Shown: positions 17,060 to 26,887, counted from the stretch's first letter. The stretch is DNA of 38,777 nt from Inconstantimicrobium porci (GCF_009696465.1 NZ_VULX01000027.1:1-38777), one strand, 5' to 3'. Notes: generated by a model not told the origin, from the letters alone. Translations and numbers: made by a program.

Positions 17060-17881
17060 CTATTTCCTTATTTTAACACACGTATCACTTAATTGCATTA
17101 AATTTCTGTTAAATTCACCAAGAGACATAATTTGAATATTATTGTCTTCGGCAATCTGAAGTAAACTGTTGTTTTCATAATACAGCTGATAAATTAAAAT
17201 ATCAGTTTTCTTGTGGTCAAAGTCAATAATTTGAGCCTTACAACTACTACTAAAAACTTTACATATCTTACTTTTTAATTTATCATCTTTAATTAAAATT
17301 GATATATTTTTGTTATTATAATTTCTCTCAAGCACTTCTCCATAAACTTCAACCAATTTATCTATCTCACTTATATCTTCTGCTAAGGCTGATTTTCCCT
17401 CTAATATATTGAAGAATTCTTCAATTGTTATAATATCCATGTTAAGACGTTTTGCTTTTCTAAGCTTACTGCCTGGCTTTGAACCGACAACAAGAAGATT
17501 AGTTCTACTAGATACTGCAGAGCTAATTTCTGCACCAGCTCTTCTTGCAAGAGACATAAGTTCTCCTCTAACAAACGGTCCTTTACCTGTAAACACTATA
17601 TTTCTTCCTGAAAAAGCGCCATATGTTATCTCTGACCTTCTATAGAATGTTTTTCTTTTTTCTTCATTAAAATCAGTATATCTTTTAACTGTAGATACTT
17701 CTTCACTTATCCCCAGACTTTCAGCTATTTCGAATACAGCATCATATCGTTCTTCATTATTTCTTGGAAGATTTCTTTCGCTATTATAAAAATCAATAAG
17801 ATCTACCACATCATATGAAAATAGATTCGGCTGTTGTTTATGTATTAATGATATTAAATCGTTAACTCTATCTTTACTCAT
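17060..17881 (-). CDS. BRCT-domain protein
   Basis: A 273-residue soluble protein. A clear BRCT domain (about residues 88-160) contains FSGRNIVFTGKGPFVRGEL, AGAEISSAVSSRTNLLVVG and a KLRKAKRLNMDIITIEEF end, as at the C-terminus of bacterial DNA ligase and DnaQ-like exonucleases. The N-terminal part is helical. The C-terminal part (ISILIKDD, TDILIYQLYY, IMSLGEFN) looks like a second, diverged BRCT-like fold. No nuclease or ligase motif is seen, so it is probably an adaptor in DNA repair or nick recognition. ATG at 17881, with AGGA 7 bases upstream, is preferred to the earlier ATG. Confidence 0.78.
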   Translation of the reverse strand: MSKDRVNDLISLIHKQQPNLFSYDVVDLIDFYNSERNLPRNNEERYDAVFEIAESLGISEEVSTVKRYTDFNEEKRKTFYRRSEITYGAFSGRNIVFTGKGPFVRGELMSLARRAGAEISSAVSSRTNLLVVGSKPGSKLRKAKRLNMDIITIEEFFNILEGKSALAEDISEIDKLVEVYGEVLERNYNNKNISILIKDDKLKSKICKVFSSSCKAQIIDFDHKKTDILIYQLYYENNSLLQIAEDNNIQIMSLGEFNRNLMQLSDTCVKIRK

Positions 17882-17974
17882 TACATTATCCTGCTTTAAA
17901 CAAGTTTTTATCATCACTTATAATACTAATATTAAAACAATTGTGCAAGAATTATATCTTTTATTTTAAGAAAC

Positions 17975-17983
17975 TGGTATAAT
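17975..17983 (+). promoter_or_regulatory. Extended -10 promoter for HNH-like gene
   Basis: TGGTATAAT is an extended -10 element about 48 bases upstream of the chosen start. No good -35 box is seen. Its position rules out the TTG at 17983 as the translation start. Confidence 0.5.
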
Positions 17984-18030
17984 TGCAGTTAGGCAAAAAA
18001 ATTTTCCTTATAGTAAAAAGAGGTGTAATT

Positions 18031-18681
18031 TTGAAAAATATTAATTATAAAAATACTGAAAATAAATTTGAAACTAAGGGCGATATGACTATCATGACAG
18101 TCCAAAAAAAAGATGGCTCAGAACTATCTGCAAAAATTGATACTAATGATCTTGAAAAAGTAAAATCATATGGTTCATGGTTTGCTGAATGGAACAAAGA
18201 TTACAATAACTACATAGTTGTAAACATAAGCAAGACTAAGCTTAACAAAAAGAAAAAGCCACTAAAACAAAGCTTACATACTTTTGTAATGGATGCATCA
18301 CCAAATGCACCAGTAATTCATGTTAATAAGGATACACTTGATAACAGAAAAGCTAATCTTACTCTTTTTAACAGAAATGATATAAATGAAATTGAAAAAC
18401 AGGATGATGGCGTTGTAGTAGTTTTATTAAAAGATAACTTAGGAAATGTAACAAACAAAGCTTTAATATCAGAAACAGACCTTTCAAAAGTAATTAATAA
18501 TAACTATACATGGGTAGAATACAGAAACAAAGTTGTTGCTAATACTCCAGAAGGAAGAATCTACATGGATCAGGTTATAATGGAACCATCAGAAAAGCAT
18601 AAGGTTCATCATATAAACAAGAACCCTATGGACTGCAGACGTGAAAACTTAGAATTATTCGAAATTCCAGAAGAAGAGTAG
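18031..18681 (+). CDS. Tandem HNH-like protein (AP2/HNH homing-endonuclease-like)
   Basis: A 216-residue protein with two similar halves. Each half has a beta-rich module followed by an HNH-type element: IHVNKDTLDNRKANLTLF at about 90-107, and HHINKNPMDCRRENLELF near the C-terminus. The second has the complete-looking HHxN...N pattern of HNH_3-type endonucleases. The first is degenerate. The modules before them (SYGSWFAEWNKDYNNYIVV and NNNYTWVEYRNK) resemble the AP2-like DNA-binding part of such proteins. TTG at 18031 follows AGAGGTG. No flanking intron is seen, so it may be a domesticated homing-type endonuclease or a DNA-binding protein. It stands alone on the plus strand. Confidence 0.65.
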   Translation: MKNINYKNTENKFETKGDMTIMTVQKKDGSELSAKIDTNDLEKVKSYGSWFAEWNKDYNNYIVVNISKTKLNKKKKPLKQSLHTFVMDASPNAPVIHVNKDTLDNRKANLTLFNRNDINEIEKQDDGVVVVLLKDNLGNVTNKALISETDLSKVINNNYTWVEYRNKVVANTPEGRIYMDQVIMEPSEKHKVHHINKNPMDCRRENLELFEIPEEE

Positions 18682-18688
18682 TACAAAA

Positions 18689-18712
18689 GCAGCATAAGTC
18701 GCTTTATACTGC
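18689..18712 (-). terminator. Terminator-like hairpin after DUF3793 gene
   Basis: On the minus strand GCAG-TATAA... pairs with ...TTAT-CTGC (one bulge) and is followed by TTTTG. It lies about 100 bases beyond the DUF3793 stop. Confidence 0.5.
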
Positions 18713-18724
18713 CAAATGAAAATG

Positions 18725-18764
18725 GTCAGTCAACGAGTCTAACGCCCGATGACTGACTTATTTT
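18725..18764 (+). terminator. Terminator after HNH-like gene
   Basis: GTCAGTCA / TGACTGAC form an 8-bp perfect stem (18725-18732 with 18750-18757) around a 17-base loop, followed by TTATTTT. Confidence 0.6.
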
Positions 18765-18804
18765 AAAGGAGGCTGCTCCTACAAACCTCTTTAATTAGCA
18801 ATTC

Positions 18805-19455
18805 TTAATTCATCAATAAATTTACTCCATCTTTAATCTTTTCTACAAGCTGTTTATTTGTGTATCCTTTGATTATAGTCTCGGCAGCACAATTTCTAAT
18901 ATTGTCAAACAACATAAATATCTTTTCAGCCTTTTCCTCAGAGTTGTATACTTTCCAGTAACCGCATAGCTTGCAATGTTTTCTACTATCTTTCATAAAT
19001 GAAATTACATCATCAATGGGATACCCAAGAAATATTCCAAGTTCATGTGGACATTTATACATATCATATCTTTTTCGCAACATTGCTATTTGTTCTGACA
19101 AATCACCATTTTCTTTATATCCTAATATTTTAAGGAACTCAATATTACAATTTTTCTTAAGACAGTCATAGAGCTGATTATAATCATAAATAATAAGTGT
19201 TGATGAATTCTTACTCTGTCTTAAAACTTCATAATTAAGATTTAGTTCAGCTATGTAAGTTTTACCGTATTTAATCCATAAATCATGTAAATCTCTCTCA
19301 TTTATAATCATCAAAGTTAATGTGACTGCAGGTTTTACTCCTGCACATATAAGCGATGTATTGTATACTAAAAATGCCTCCATGTATTCTTTATCCTTCA
19401 TACTGTTTAGCTTTTTTATCATCCCAAAGTAAGTTTTTAAATATTCAGTATTCAA
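18805..19455 (-). CDS. DUF3793 family protein
   Basis: A protein of about 216 residues of the DUF3793 family, widespread in clostridia and of unknown function. The family signature is clear near residue 140: CPHELGIFLGYPIDDVISF, followed by CKLCGYWKVYNSEEKAEKIF. An N-terminal SLICAGVKPAVTLTL also fits. The frame opens at a GTG (19464), but that codon abuts the AGGA. The TTG at 19455, 8-10 bases after it, is better placed. The two Cys in HCKLCG could bind a metal. It is monocistronic. Confidence 0.82.
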   Translation of the reverse strand: MNTEYLKTYFGMIKKLNSMKDKEYMEAFLVYNTSLICAGVKPAVTLTLMIINERDLHDLWIKYGKTYIAELNLNYEVLRQSKNSSTLIIYDYNQLYDCLKKNCNIEFLKILGYKENGDLSEQIAMLRKRYDMYKCPHELGIFLGYPIDDVISFMKDSRKHCKLCGYWKVYNSEEKAEKIFMLFDNIRNCAAETIIKGYTNKQLVEKIKDGVNLLMN

Positions 19456-19540
19456 TCTAATCACATCCTAGTAAAGAAAATTTTAATATAGATTACCTAA
19501 ACTCAGTTTTTCCTATACTAGTAGAATTTATTTAAGGCAA

Positions 19541-19566
19541 AAAAATAAGAGGCCTAACGCCTCCTA
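19541..19566 (-). terminator. Terminator of the orphan nucleotidyltransferase gene
   Basis: GGAGGC pairs with GCCTC(T) around GTTAG on the minus strand, followed by ATTTTTTT. The stem overlaps the stop region of the gene at 19564. Confidence 0.75.
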
Positions 19567-19899
19567 CTCTTGTGTAGTTTCCCTTGAATACATTGACTTT
19601 CCAAATCTTTCAATCTGCTCTTTTAATTCGGAATTTGTATGTCCTTCAAAAACAATATCACATGAATATATGCCAACTATATCATCTATATCTTCCGAAA
19701 TACTTCCTCTACGTTTTTCATCACATGAAATACATAAATCAATATCTGAATTATACTTGTAACATCCTTTAGCTCTTGAGCCAAAAATAATGACTTGATA
19801 AATATGTATGTTATTTTTAAAATAATCCATCATATTTTTATACACTGTTTTATTTATTCCAAACATTATTGAATCATTGTATTTTTCAGACAACTGCAT
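19564..19899 (-). CDS. Orphan minimal nucleotidyltransferase
   Basis: A 111-residue nucleotidyltransferase with an exact GSx10DxD motif: Gly40-Ser41 in IIFGSRAKG, Asp52 and Asp54 in NSDIDLCI, and a third Asp in SCDIVFEG. It is the MntA-type fold, but no HEPN gene is adjacent on either side, so it is an orphan. It could act on a toxin elsewhere or on another substrate. ATG at 19899 with AAGGAG at normal spacing is preferred to an in-frame start 42 bases upstream. Confidence 0.8.
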   Translation of the reverse strand: MQLSEKYNDSIMFGINKTVYKNMMDYFKNNIHIYQVIIFGSRAKGCYKYNSDIDLCISCDEKRRGSISEDIDDIVGIYSCDIVFEGHTNSELKEQIERFGKSMYSRETTQE

Positions 19900-19998
19900 T
19901 GCTTTCTCTCCTTCTATAATAATCTTTAAATAATTATACATTATAGCCTTTTATAAAGTCTATCCTATTAAAAAAAATATATATTATACTAAATCTAT

Positions 19999-20026
19999 GC
20001 AACCTTTCATGCTGCAGGATTATCTA
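19999..20026 (+). promoter_or_regulatory. Candidate autoregulated ECF promoter
   Basis: GCAACC followed by TTT at 19999-20007, and TCTA at about 20023, resemble the -35 GCAAC and -10 GTCTA-type elements of Firmicute ECF promoters. The site is about 80 bases upstream of the sigma factor gene. Weak evidence from a single site. Confidence 0.35.
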
Positions 20027-20103
20027 ATAGATGTAATTAAGAAATGATTACGTTATGGCGCTATAATTAAATCATGAATTTTACAAGTTAGGGGGCAAAA
20101 ATA

Positions 20104-20616
20104 TTGGACGACTTTGTGCAAAAAGCTATACATGGCGATAAAGAAGCCTTTATATCAGCCATAGATAAATGCACACCTATTCTGTATAAACTTGGATACA
20201 AACTTGGAATGAATGACGAAGATACGGGTGATGCCATGCAAGATACTATACTTGCTGCCTATGAAAAGATATGGACTCTAAAAAATCCAGAGTATTTTAA
20301 AACATGGCTTATTAGAATTTTTATTAACAGATGCAACTCTATACGAAAAAAGAACAAGAAAATAATCAGTATAGATAACTTAAAAGATACTATGTCAGTT
20401 AATGACAGAGATCATAATGATAACCTAGAACTTAATGAAGCTATAAATAATTTAAGCTATGACTACAAAACGGTAATTGTACTATATTACATTATGGGTT
20501 TTACCATTAAAGAAATGTGTTCAATACTTGATAAAAAGGAAGGGACGATAAAATCACAACTGTCCCGTGCAAGAAACGAACTTAGAAAATTTTATAAAGT
20601 TAGTGAGGAGGCATAA
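20104..20616 (+). CDS. ECF-type RNA polymerase sigma factor
   Basis: A 170-residue sigma-70 family ECF factor. Region 2 (about 10-75) includes AMQDTILAAYEKIW and KTWLIRIFINRCN. Region 4 (about 115-165) includes LSYDYKTVIVLYYIMGFTIKEMCSIL and the helix-turn-helix KKEGTIKSQLSRARNELR. The TTG start lies 8 bases after AGGGGG. It is two bases from the next gene, whose product has the form of a membrane anti-sigma factor, so the pair is a classic signal-responsive module. Confidence 0.92.
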   Translation: MDDFVQKAIHGDKEAFISAIDKCTPILYKLGYKLGMNDEDTGDAMQDTILAAYEKIWTLKNPEYFKTWLIRIFINRCNSIRKKNKKIISIDNLKDTMSVNDRDHNDNLELNEAINNLSYDYKTVIVLYYIMGFTIKEMCSILDKKEGTIKSQLSRARNELRKFYKVSEEA

Positions 20617-20618
20617 AA

Positions 20619-21647
20619 ATGGATAATCTAGAAAATGAATTATTAAATTTAGGAAAAGAAAATGTTGAAATGCCAAAAAGCGTAAGAACAAAGGTTGATT
20701 TATCATATCATATAATAAGAAATTCAGAGAAAAGAAAGTCTCATAAAAAATGGGTTGCAGTTGCTGCAATTCTGGTAACATCTCTTACTGTAGCAACTGC
20801 CATGACTCCTCAAGCACAAGCTTCCATAAAACATTTTATGGAGAACTTTGGAGTAAAGGCTGTAACTACAGCCGCAGATAATGGCTATATTCAGAAAACG
20901 AGCAGTTCTGTTAAGAGCGGAAAAAACATTGACATGAGTCTTAATAGTATAGTTCTTGACTCAAATAGTCTCGTACTAGACTTTAAAGTAAAATACAAAA
21001 ATGATGAATATAACAAGAAATATTATGATATAGGACTTCTTCCAAACATTGAAGTTACAGACAACAATAATACCATAATATATTCAGATTCAAAACCTTA
21101 TTCTAAAGATCGGGCTTTTGCAGGAGGCGATATAGCTACAAAACTACAGTCAGATGGAATTCACTTTATAATGTCATTAGGCAGCACTAATATTAGTGTA
21201 CCAGATTTATCACAACTCAAAATAAACATTTCATCTATTTCTGCAGTTGACAGTAATGATAATTCAGCCAAGAGACTTTTTGATGAAAAAGTTAACTGGA
21301 GCTTTGAAACTACTGTTGATAAGAAATTTAAGCAGAACACTGATATAATGTATAAACTTAAAGATGATTCAGCTCCTATTGAAATTGTTTCTGCAAAGCT
21401 TACTCCAACTGGCTTTACTATTTCTTATAAAGATAAACAAAATAAGAATTCAAATGCAGAGGACATCGGTTCATCATTTTTAACTGCTAATAATAAAATG
21501 TATCCGGTAACTTCAAGTTCTGATAAAGACGGCATAATTACTGCTGACTTTAACAATATTTCATCATTTGACAAGTGTGGAGATATTACATTTAATCTGC
21601 AGTACTTCTCACAAGACGGAATTAAAAAAATCGTTCTTGTAAAGTAG
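20619..21647 (+). CDS. DUF4179-type membrane anti-sigma factor
   Basis: A 342-residue protein. A short cytoplasmic N-terminus (about 1-45, with MPKSVRTKVDLSYHIIRNSEKRK) precedes one transmembrane segment (about 46-65, WVAVAAILVTSLTVATAM). A large extracytoplasmic beta-rich domain follows, of the kind annotated DUF4179. Its partner is the ECF sigma factor just upstream, which it presumably holds inactive at the membrane until an envelope signal arrives. GAGGAGG precedes the ATG. A strong terminator follows. Confidence 0.85.
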   Translation: MDNLENELLNLGKENVEMPKSVRTKVDLSYHIIRNSEKRKSHKKWVAVAAILVTSLTVATAMTPQAQASIKHFMENFGVKAVTTAADNGYIQKTSSSVKSGKNIDMSLNSIVLDSNSLVLDFKVKYKNDEYNKKYYDIGLLPNIEVTDNNNTIIYSDSKPYSKDRAFAGGDIATKLQSDGIHFIMSLGSTNISVPDLSQLKINISSISAVDSNDNSAKRLFDEKVNWSFETTVDKKFKQNTDIMYKLKDDSAPIEIVSAKLTPTGFTISYKDKQNKNSNAEDIGSSFLTANNKMYPVTSSSDKDGIITADFNNISSFDKCGDITFNLQYFSQDGIKKIVLVK

Positions 21648-21666
21648 ACTAAAAGCAAAACAAAAA

Positions 21667-21708
21667 CTGCTGCATTGTAAAATTAATTACAATGCAACAG
21701 TCTTTTTT
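21667..21708. terminator. Bidirectional terminator between anti-sigma and chemoreceptor genes
   Basis: TGCATTGTAA pairs with TTACAATGCA, extended by CTG / CAG after one mismatch. T8 follows on the plus strand and an A-run precedes, so it serves both convergent genes. Confidence 0.9.
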
Positions 21709-21722
21709 ATTTATAAATTCTA

Positions 21723-23780
21723 TTATACTTCTGTTTCTATTTCAGTTTTTATTTCCGTTTCAGTTTTATCACTTAATACCTTAAACATCTTCATGTTATC
21801 AATTAAATTTTCAGATTTTTCTTTTAATGTATTAGCACTTTCTGCAACTTCTTCAGCTGAGCAGCTTAGTTCGTTTGTTGAAGTTGATATTTCTTCAGCT
21901 GCTGCTGAAACTTCTTCAGAAATCGATGTAACACTTTCAACTGATAGAAGTATACTATCCTTATTTGAGTTAATATCCTTAAATCTTGAACTAATTTCAG
22001 AAACTCTTGGAATTATTTCTTCAACTGATGAGTTTATAAGACCAAAAGATTCTATTGATTTATCAATATTATTTCTCTGGTTGTTTAACTCAATGTTCAT
22101 AGCATCTGCTTCTTTAACTATTACATTTGCATTTCCAAGAAGCCCATTAATAATTTCATAGATGTTATTAGCCGAATCTCTTGATTGTTCAGCAAGAGTT
22201 CTTATTTCATCTGCAACTACTGCAAATCCTTTTCCTGATTCACCTGCTCTTGCAGCTTCAATCGCAGCATTTAATGCTAGAAGATTAGTCTGCTCTGCTA
22301 TGCCATTAATAATATCAATAATTCCACTTACAGTCTTAATATCTGTGCTCATTTCATTTATGCTCTTTATGAACATATCAAATTTTTCACTTAGCTCTAC
22401 TATAGAATGACTTAAATTATTCATATCATTTCTACTGTTTTCTGAATTACCACCTATGACAATTGCCATATTATTTATTTCCTCAACACTAGCTGATACA
22501 AGTTTTATTTCATCACCAAATTTATTTAACTCAGAAACTATCATAGTTAAGTCTCCAGCTTGCTTTGAAGTTCCTGAAGCAACTTCATCAATAGCTGTAG
22601 AAATATTGTTTGTAAGTGCTGATAATTCTTGTGATATACTTGCAAGATTAGTAGAGTTATCATCTATATCATAAGATGCATTCTTTACTGTACCAATTGC
22701 ATTGTTCATATTTTCCTGTGTTGTTGCAACAGATTCACACATTTCAGTAATCTCATCTCTAAGTTTCATAGTTGATTCTACATGATCTACTGTAAAATCA
22801 CCATTAGCAATTAATTTCATGTTGTCTCTAAGTTTAATTAGTAGATTAGTTATTTTATTGGTAAATAAATAAATTATTAAAGATGCTATTATAAACATAA
22901 ATATCGATACACCAAGTATAACTATTTTTAATCCGAAAAGACCCTTTAATGCATCTTCTTTATTTATCGATATACCTATTGACCAATTATTTGTTCCTTC
23001 AATAGGACAATAAGCAACATATTTTTCTACACCTTTATATACATACTCACCTAAACCTGTATTTCCTGCAATCATATCTTTATGAATTGCAGCTAATTTA
23101 GAAAGTGAACTGTCTTTTTCAGCTTCCTTTATAGAATTAAACTGTGTCTTCACAAGTTCTTCATTCTGATTCGCAACTATATTACCTACACCATCTATAA
23201 TAAATGCCTGTCCACTTTTAGAGAACTTAACATCCTTTGATATCTGGCTTACCATATTACCATCTTTAGCCATAACAAGTATACCAACTATTTCATCGCC
23301 ATTTCTAATTGGCGTAGCTATAGTTACAAGCATTCTATTATCTACTCTTGAAACGTACGGCTCAGTCATATTTGTTTCACCCTTCATTGCTTTTGAGAAA
23401 TATTCTCTATCTGCTACATTTAATTGCAAACCATCTGAAAGAGTCGCATTCCCATCTTTATCCACCAAGCCAATTAAATCATATCCGTTAATTTTTCTAT
23501 TTGACTCAAGTGCTTCAAGCTTTACTTTCAAGTCTGTGTTTGGATCTGAAATTATAGGCATATTAGCTAATGTTTGTGCATTTCTAAATTCTTCACTTAA
23601 CTGACCTTGAACTTTCCCTGAAGCAATTTTACTTATTACAGAAATTAAATCTCCAGTATTTGCTTTTATTCTTTGTTCTGCAAACATAAATGCAAGGCTA
23701 CCAAGAACAAAACACGCAACAAATAACATAGCGGAAAGTGCTACTACAGTTTTCTGTTTTAAACTAATAAATTTTTTCAT
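21723..23780 (-). CDS. Methyl-accepting chemotaxis protein with Cache sensor
   Basis: A 685-residue transmembrane chemoreceptor. The first transmembrane helix (about 8-30) precedes an extracytoplasmic double-Cache-like sensor (about 35-280, with [19 protein letters not shown] and [16 protein letters not shown]). A second helix (about 285-310), a HAMP region and a long coiled-coil signalling domain follow. The tip [21 protein letters not shown] identifies the kinase-control region. The ligand is unknown. ATG at 23780, with GAAGGG upstream, is chosen over a TTG ten codons earlier. The next receptor gene lies just upstream. Confidence 0.92.
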   Translation of the reverse strand: MKKFISLKQKTVVALSAMLFVACFVLGSLAFMFAEQRIKANTGDLISVISKIASGKVQGQLSEEFRNAQTLANMPIISDPNTDLKVKLEALESNRKINGYDLIGLVDKDGNATLSDGLQLNVADREYFSKAMKGETNMTEPYVSRVDNRMLVTIATPIRNGDEIVGILVMAKDGNMVSQISKDVKFSKSGQAFIIDGVGNIVANQNEELVKTQFNSIKEAEKDSSLSKLAAIHKDMIAGNTGLGEYVYKGVEKYVAYCPIEGTNNWSIGISINKEDALKGLFGLKIVILGVSIFMFIIASLIIYLFTNKITNLLIKLRDNMKLIANGDFTVDHVESTMKLRDEITEMCESVATTQENMNNAIGTVKNASYDIDDNSTNLASISQELSALTNNISTAIDEVASGTSKQAGDLTMIVSELNKFGDEIKLVSASVEEINNMAIVIGGNSENSRNDMNNLSHSIVELSEKFDMFIKSINEMSTDIKTVSGIIDIINGIAEQTNLLALNAAIEAARAGESGKGFAVVADEIRTLAEQSRDSANNIYEIINGLLGNANVIVKEADAMNIELNNQRNNIDKSIESFGLINSSVEEIIPRVSEISSRFKDINSNKDSILLSVESVTSISEEVSAAAEEISTSTNELSCSAEEVAESANTLKEKSENLIDNMKMFKVLSDKTETEIKTEIETEV

Positions 23781-23835
23781 CTTTTCTTTCCCTTCTTTTG
23801 TATTTTTCAATTATCATTTGTTTAACTATATCTAA

Positions 23836-25566
23836 TTACTCTACTTTTAAATCTTTTATTGAATCACGTAATGCCTTAGCAGTATCTTTTGCAAAACTCA
23901 TCTGATTATTTATGCTTTCAGATTTATCACTTATATTATTAATATTATTTGTGATTTGTAATACATTTTCTGATGTTGCACTACTTACTGAAACAACATC
24001 ATTAATAGCTATATTCATTGTATTAATTGAATTATAAAGTTCGCCAGTAGAATTAACAAACTTATCAAATAATGCTTTCACATCTTGTGAACCATCTGAA
24101 TACTGCATGCCGAAACTCATAAACTTATCATAATCAGCCATGACATCCTGGCTCATAAAATCAAGTATACTCTTATACTCACTTATAAGCTCATCAACAT
24201 AATCTACAGTAGATAGCACCAATTCTTCCATTTTCTTTGTCACTTCTTTAGACTCTTCAGCAAGACTCGCTACTTCAGAAGCAACAACTGCAAAACCTTT
24301 GCCATGTTCACCAGCTCTTGCTGCTTCTATAGAAGCATTTAATGCCAAAAGATTAGTCTGCTCACTTATATCAATTATCATACTGATAGAATCTTTAATT
24401 TTTTTTATTTCTTCAGCTTTTTCTATAGATGATTGTACACTTTTTGAAATACTTTTATATATTTCATCAGCGTTATTTCTTGAATTTTGAATTCCTTTAT
24501 TAACATCTATACATGCTCTATTCAGTTCATTAGATTTTAATGCACCATTTTCAGCTTCATCTGCAATAAATGCTGCTACTTCTTTAATACTACCAGATGT
24601 AGCGCTCATTCCTTCAGCAGAAGAAGTTGTTTCCTCCATTGCTTCCGAAACATACTTAGATAAAGATAACATATTTTTAATCTCATCATTTAGTATTTCT
24701 ACGTTACTATATACACTGTCTACAGATTCATTGATGGTTTCACTGCTTTCTTTTATCTTTTTAATTAAATTGTTATTTGTTATTCTTAAATTCTCAATTT
24801 CTTTAGCAATAAATCCTATTTCATCTTTTTTACTAATTAGCTCTTTATCAATGGCTGAAGTAAAATCGCCATCAGAGATTATTATAAGATTATCGGCTAA
24901 TCCCTTAACAGGTTTTGCAACAGTTTTTGAAAGCATAAAATATATTGAGATAGCTGTAATTATCGAACTAATTATAAGGATAGATACTATCTTTATAAGC
25001 AACTGCTTTGCATCGTTAATAACAGATCCCGCTGGTAGGTCTATGGCTATTACAGCAAATGTTTTACCCGAATCATTCTTAATTGGCACATATGCACTAA
25101 TAAGACTTCCCCATCTTTCACTTTTAATTATATTAGTATACTCAGGCTTTCCAGTTTCAAACACTTTAATAAGTTCTTCATCAATATCACTTTGTTCTAC
25201 AGGACTTCCTATATTTAAATCATCATTACTATATTCATCTGGTGTTGATATACCGTATTTAAGTACTTTGTCAGTATCATAATAAACAGTATATACTGAA
25301 TATAATTCATTAACTGTTGCTGCCTTTATAAAATTTTTTTCAATATCTTTTATATATTTTTCATTTTCTTCTTTTCCGTTAAGAATTTTTTCATACTTTG
25401 CAGTATCCATCATCGACGCAATAGAGTTTAATTGTACTATTGCTGTATTTACTTTCTCTTCAATGGCGTTATTCTTAAACATAAACCAACCTACTAATGA
25501 TACTGCTACTATCATTAACGTAAAAGAAACACTCACTAAAAGAAGTGCTTTTTTTCTTATGTTCAT
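23836..25566 (-). CDS. Methyl-accepting chemotaxis protein
   Basis: A 576-residue receptor. It has an N-terminal helix (about 5-28), a single extracytoplasmic Cache-like sensor (about 30-185, with [17 protein letters not shown] and [14 protein letters not shown]), a second helix (about 190-215) and a HAMP-like linker. The signalling tip is [20 protein letters not shown]. The tip matches the receptor at 21723-23780 closely but the sensor does not, so the two probably sense different ligands. ATG at 25566 follows GGGAGG at good spacing. Confidence 0.92.
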   Translation of the reverse strand: MNIRKKALLLVSVSFTLMIVAVSLVGWFMFKNNAIEEKVNTAIVQLNSIASMMDTAKYEKILNGKEENEKYIKDIEKNFIKAATVNELYSVYTVYYDTDKVLKYGISTPDEYSNDDLNIGSPVEQSDIDEELIKVFETGKPEYTNIIKSERWGSLISAYVPIKNDSGKTFAVIAIDLPAGSVINDAKQLLIKIVSILIISSIITAISIYFMLSKTVAKPVKGLADNLIIISDGDFTSAIDKELISKKDEIGFIAKEIENLRITNNNLIKKIKESSETINESVDSVYSNVEILNDEIKNMLSLSKYVSEAMEETTSSAEGMSATSGSIKEVAAFIADEAENGALKSNELNRACIDVNKGIQNSRNNADEIYKSISKSVQSSIEKAEEIKKIKDSISMIIDISEQTNLLALNASIEAARAGEHGKGFAVVASEVASLAEESKEVTKKMEELVLSTVDYVDELISEYKSILDFMSQDVMADYDKFMSFGMQYSDGSQDVKALFDKFVNSTGELYNSINTMNIAINDVVSVSSATSENVLQITNNINNISDKSESINNQMSFAKDTAKALRDSIKDLKVE

Positions 25567-25628
25567 TACAAGTCCTCCCACTATATTTTTCATTTGCAAT
25601 TAATATTTCGACATTTTTTTTACTATCT

Positions 25629-26395
25629 TTAATTGCATTTAAATTCTTTGCTTAAAATTGCATATTCGTATGCATCATGCCATATTGGTCTACCATTTTC
25701 TTCTGTACTATGAAATGCATTGTTTATAAAATGTCCTTCTCTTCTCATCTTAAGTCGTTCCATAAGATGCCAGGACTTTTTGTTTAGTGGATTACATCTT
25801 GCCATTATCCTATGGGCATTTAATTCCTCAAAACCATATTTAAGTATTCTCCTGCTTGCCTCAGTAGCATATCCTTTTCCCTGATAGTCTGAATTAAAAA
25901 CATAACCTATTTCCCAAGTCAAAAACTGTTCAGGGCCCTCTTTAGCAAAATAGATATTACCAATTACTTTATGATTTTCTTTAAGCTCTACAGCAAAAAA
26001 AGCTTCGTCATCAGCTCTCCTTGCTGCTTCCTTCTTACTTTCTTCCTCTGTATAAATGCCATAAGGTTCATATCTTACAACTTCTTCTTTAGAAAGATAG
26101 TCATATAAATCCTGCCAATCTTCAGCTTTAAATCTTCAAAAGCATACTTTAACACAGCTTTTGCTGCTTCTGTTGCATAACCTTTGTTATGATAACTATT
26201 ATTAAATACCCATCCTATTTCCCAGGTCTTAAACGGTGCATACCATTCATGAAATACAATATGTCCAATAAGCTTGTTTTCTGAATTAAGTACAACAGCA
26301 TACTCTTCAATATCATCCCCAGTATTCTTGTCAATGAATATTTCAGCCTGTTTTCTATCATGTCCATCCCCCTTATATCTGATTTGAAATAAAAT
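25629..26395 (-). pseudogene. Two tandem GNAT acetyltransferase genes fused by deletion
   Basis: On the minus strand an upstream frame (26395 to about 26124) encodes the middle of a RimJ/RimL-type acetyltransferase (TWEIGWVFNNSYHNKGYATEA...), without a start codon. At about 26124-26135 it runs into a second frame that begins RFKAEDWQDLYDYLS and continues to 25629 as a nearly complete paralog (TWEIGYVFNSDYQGKGYATEA, NPLNKKSWHLMERLKM). The second lacks only its first few codons. The join lies in a word, AGATTTAAAGCT, that reads FEDLK in one frame and RFKA in the other, so a short-homology deletion between tandem paralogs is the likely cause. Neither copy has a proper start. Only a TTG at 25922 could give a C-terminal fragment. 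Confidence 0.85.
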
Positions 26396-26475
26396 TCACT
26401 ACATTACTCATTTTACCATAATTTATAATTTACAAGAGGAACAACTCGTTTACTAATCATAAAAGCGTCAGTATT

Positions 26476-26513
26476 CAAAAAAAAAGCTGCATAGTCATAA
26501 AATACTATACAGC
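26476..26513 (-). terminator. Terminator after the CD3324-type gene
   Basis: GCTG-ATAGT pairs with ACTAT-CAGC with one mismatched pair. Nine or ten T follow on the minus strand, right after the stop at 26521. Confidence 0.85.
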
Positions 26514-26520
26514 CGTTCTA

Positions 26521-26811
26521 TTAAACAAGAGTGCATTGCTGCTCTTTTCTTACTGCAGCAACTATTTTCCTGATCCATTTAGGAGATAAATAATAAGTTT
26601 CTGAAAGTTGTTTTACAGAAGTCCCTTTAATATAACTGTTGTATATATCAAGGTTTCTTTTGTAAGTTTCTTTCTTGCTTTTTGTTAGCTCTCCCCATGT
26701 TTTCTTATTTTCTTCTTTTCTTGGTATGTAGATACATTCACCATCAATGTAATCCTGAATCTGTATCAGAAGTTCTTCTGGTAATATATCTGTTGCTTTT
26801 TTATAGCCCAT
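26521..26811 (-). CDS. CD3324-family helix-turn-helix protein
   Basis: A 96-residue DNA-binding protein of the CD3324 group (Mor-like). The family layout is clear: MGYKKATDILPEELLIQIQ, then IDGECIYIPRKEENKKTWGE, then a C-terminal helix-turn-helix (TSVKQLSETYYLSPKWIRKIV, about 68-88). It is probably a small transcription regulator. Its target is unknown. Its leader carries a long inverted repeat (26847-26887), suggesting its own expression is controlled. Confidence 0.82.
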   Translation of the reverse strand: MGYKKATDILPEELLIQIQDYIDGECIYIPRKEENKKTWGELTKSKKETYKRNLDIYNSYIKGTSVKQLSETYYLSPKWIRKIVAAVRKEQQCTLV

Positions 26812-26846
26812 TGCGCATCTCCTATCAAATTTAATTTTCTAGGAAA

Positions 26847-26887
26847 AGCAGAAGCTATAATCATTATTTCTTGACATAGCTTCTGCT
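26847..26887 (-). promoter_or_regulatory. 12-bp inverted repeat in the leader of the CD3324-type gene
   Basis: AGCAGAAGCTAT and ATAGCTTCTGCT are perfectly complementary with a 17-base loop. TTTTCC follows on the minus strand, then the GATAGGAG ribosome binding site. It may be an attenuator terminator or an operator. Confidence 0.5.

Noticed and set aside
18682..18804. HEARO/OMEGA-type RNA next to an HNH protein
   Set aside because: The stretch is too short, and the HNH-like protein is a 216-aa tandem module without RuvC or bridge-helix features of IscB/IsrB.
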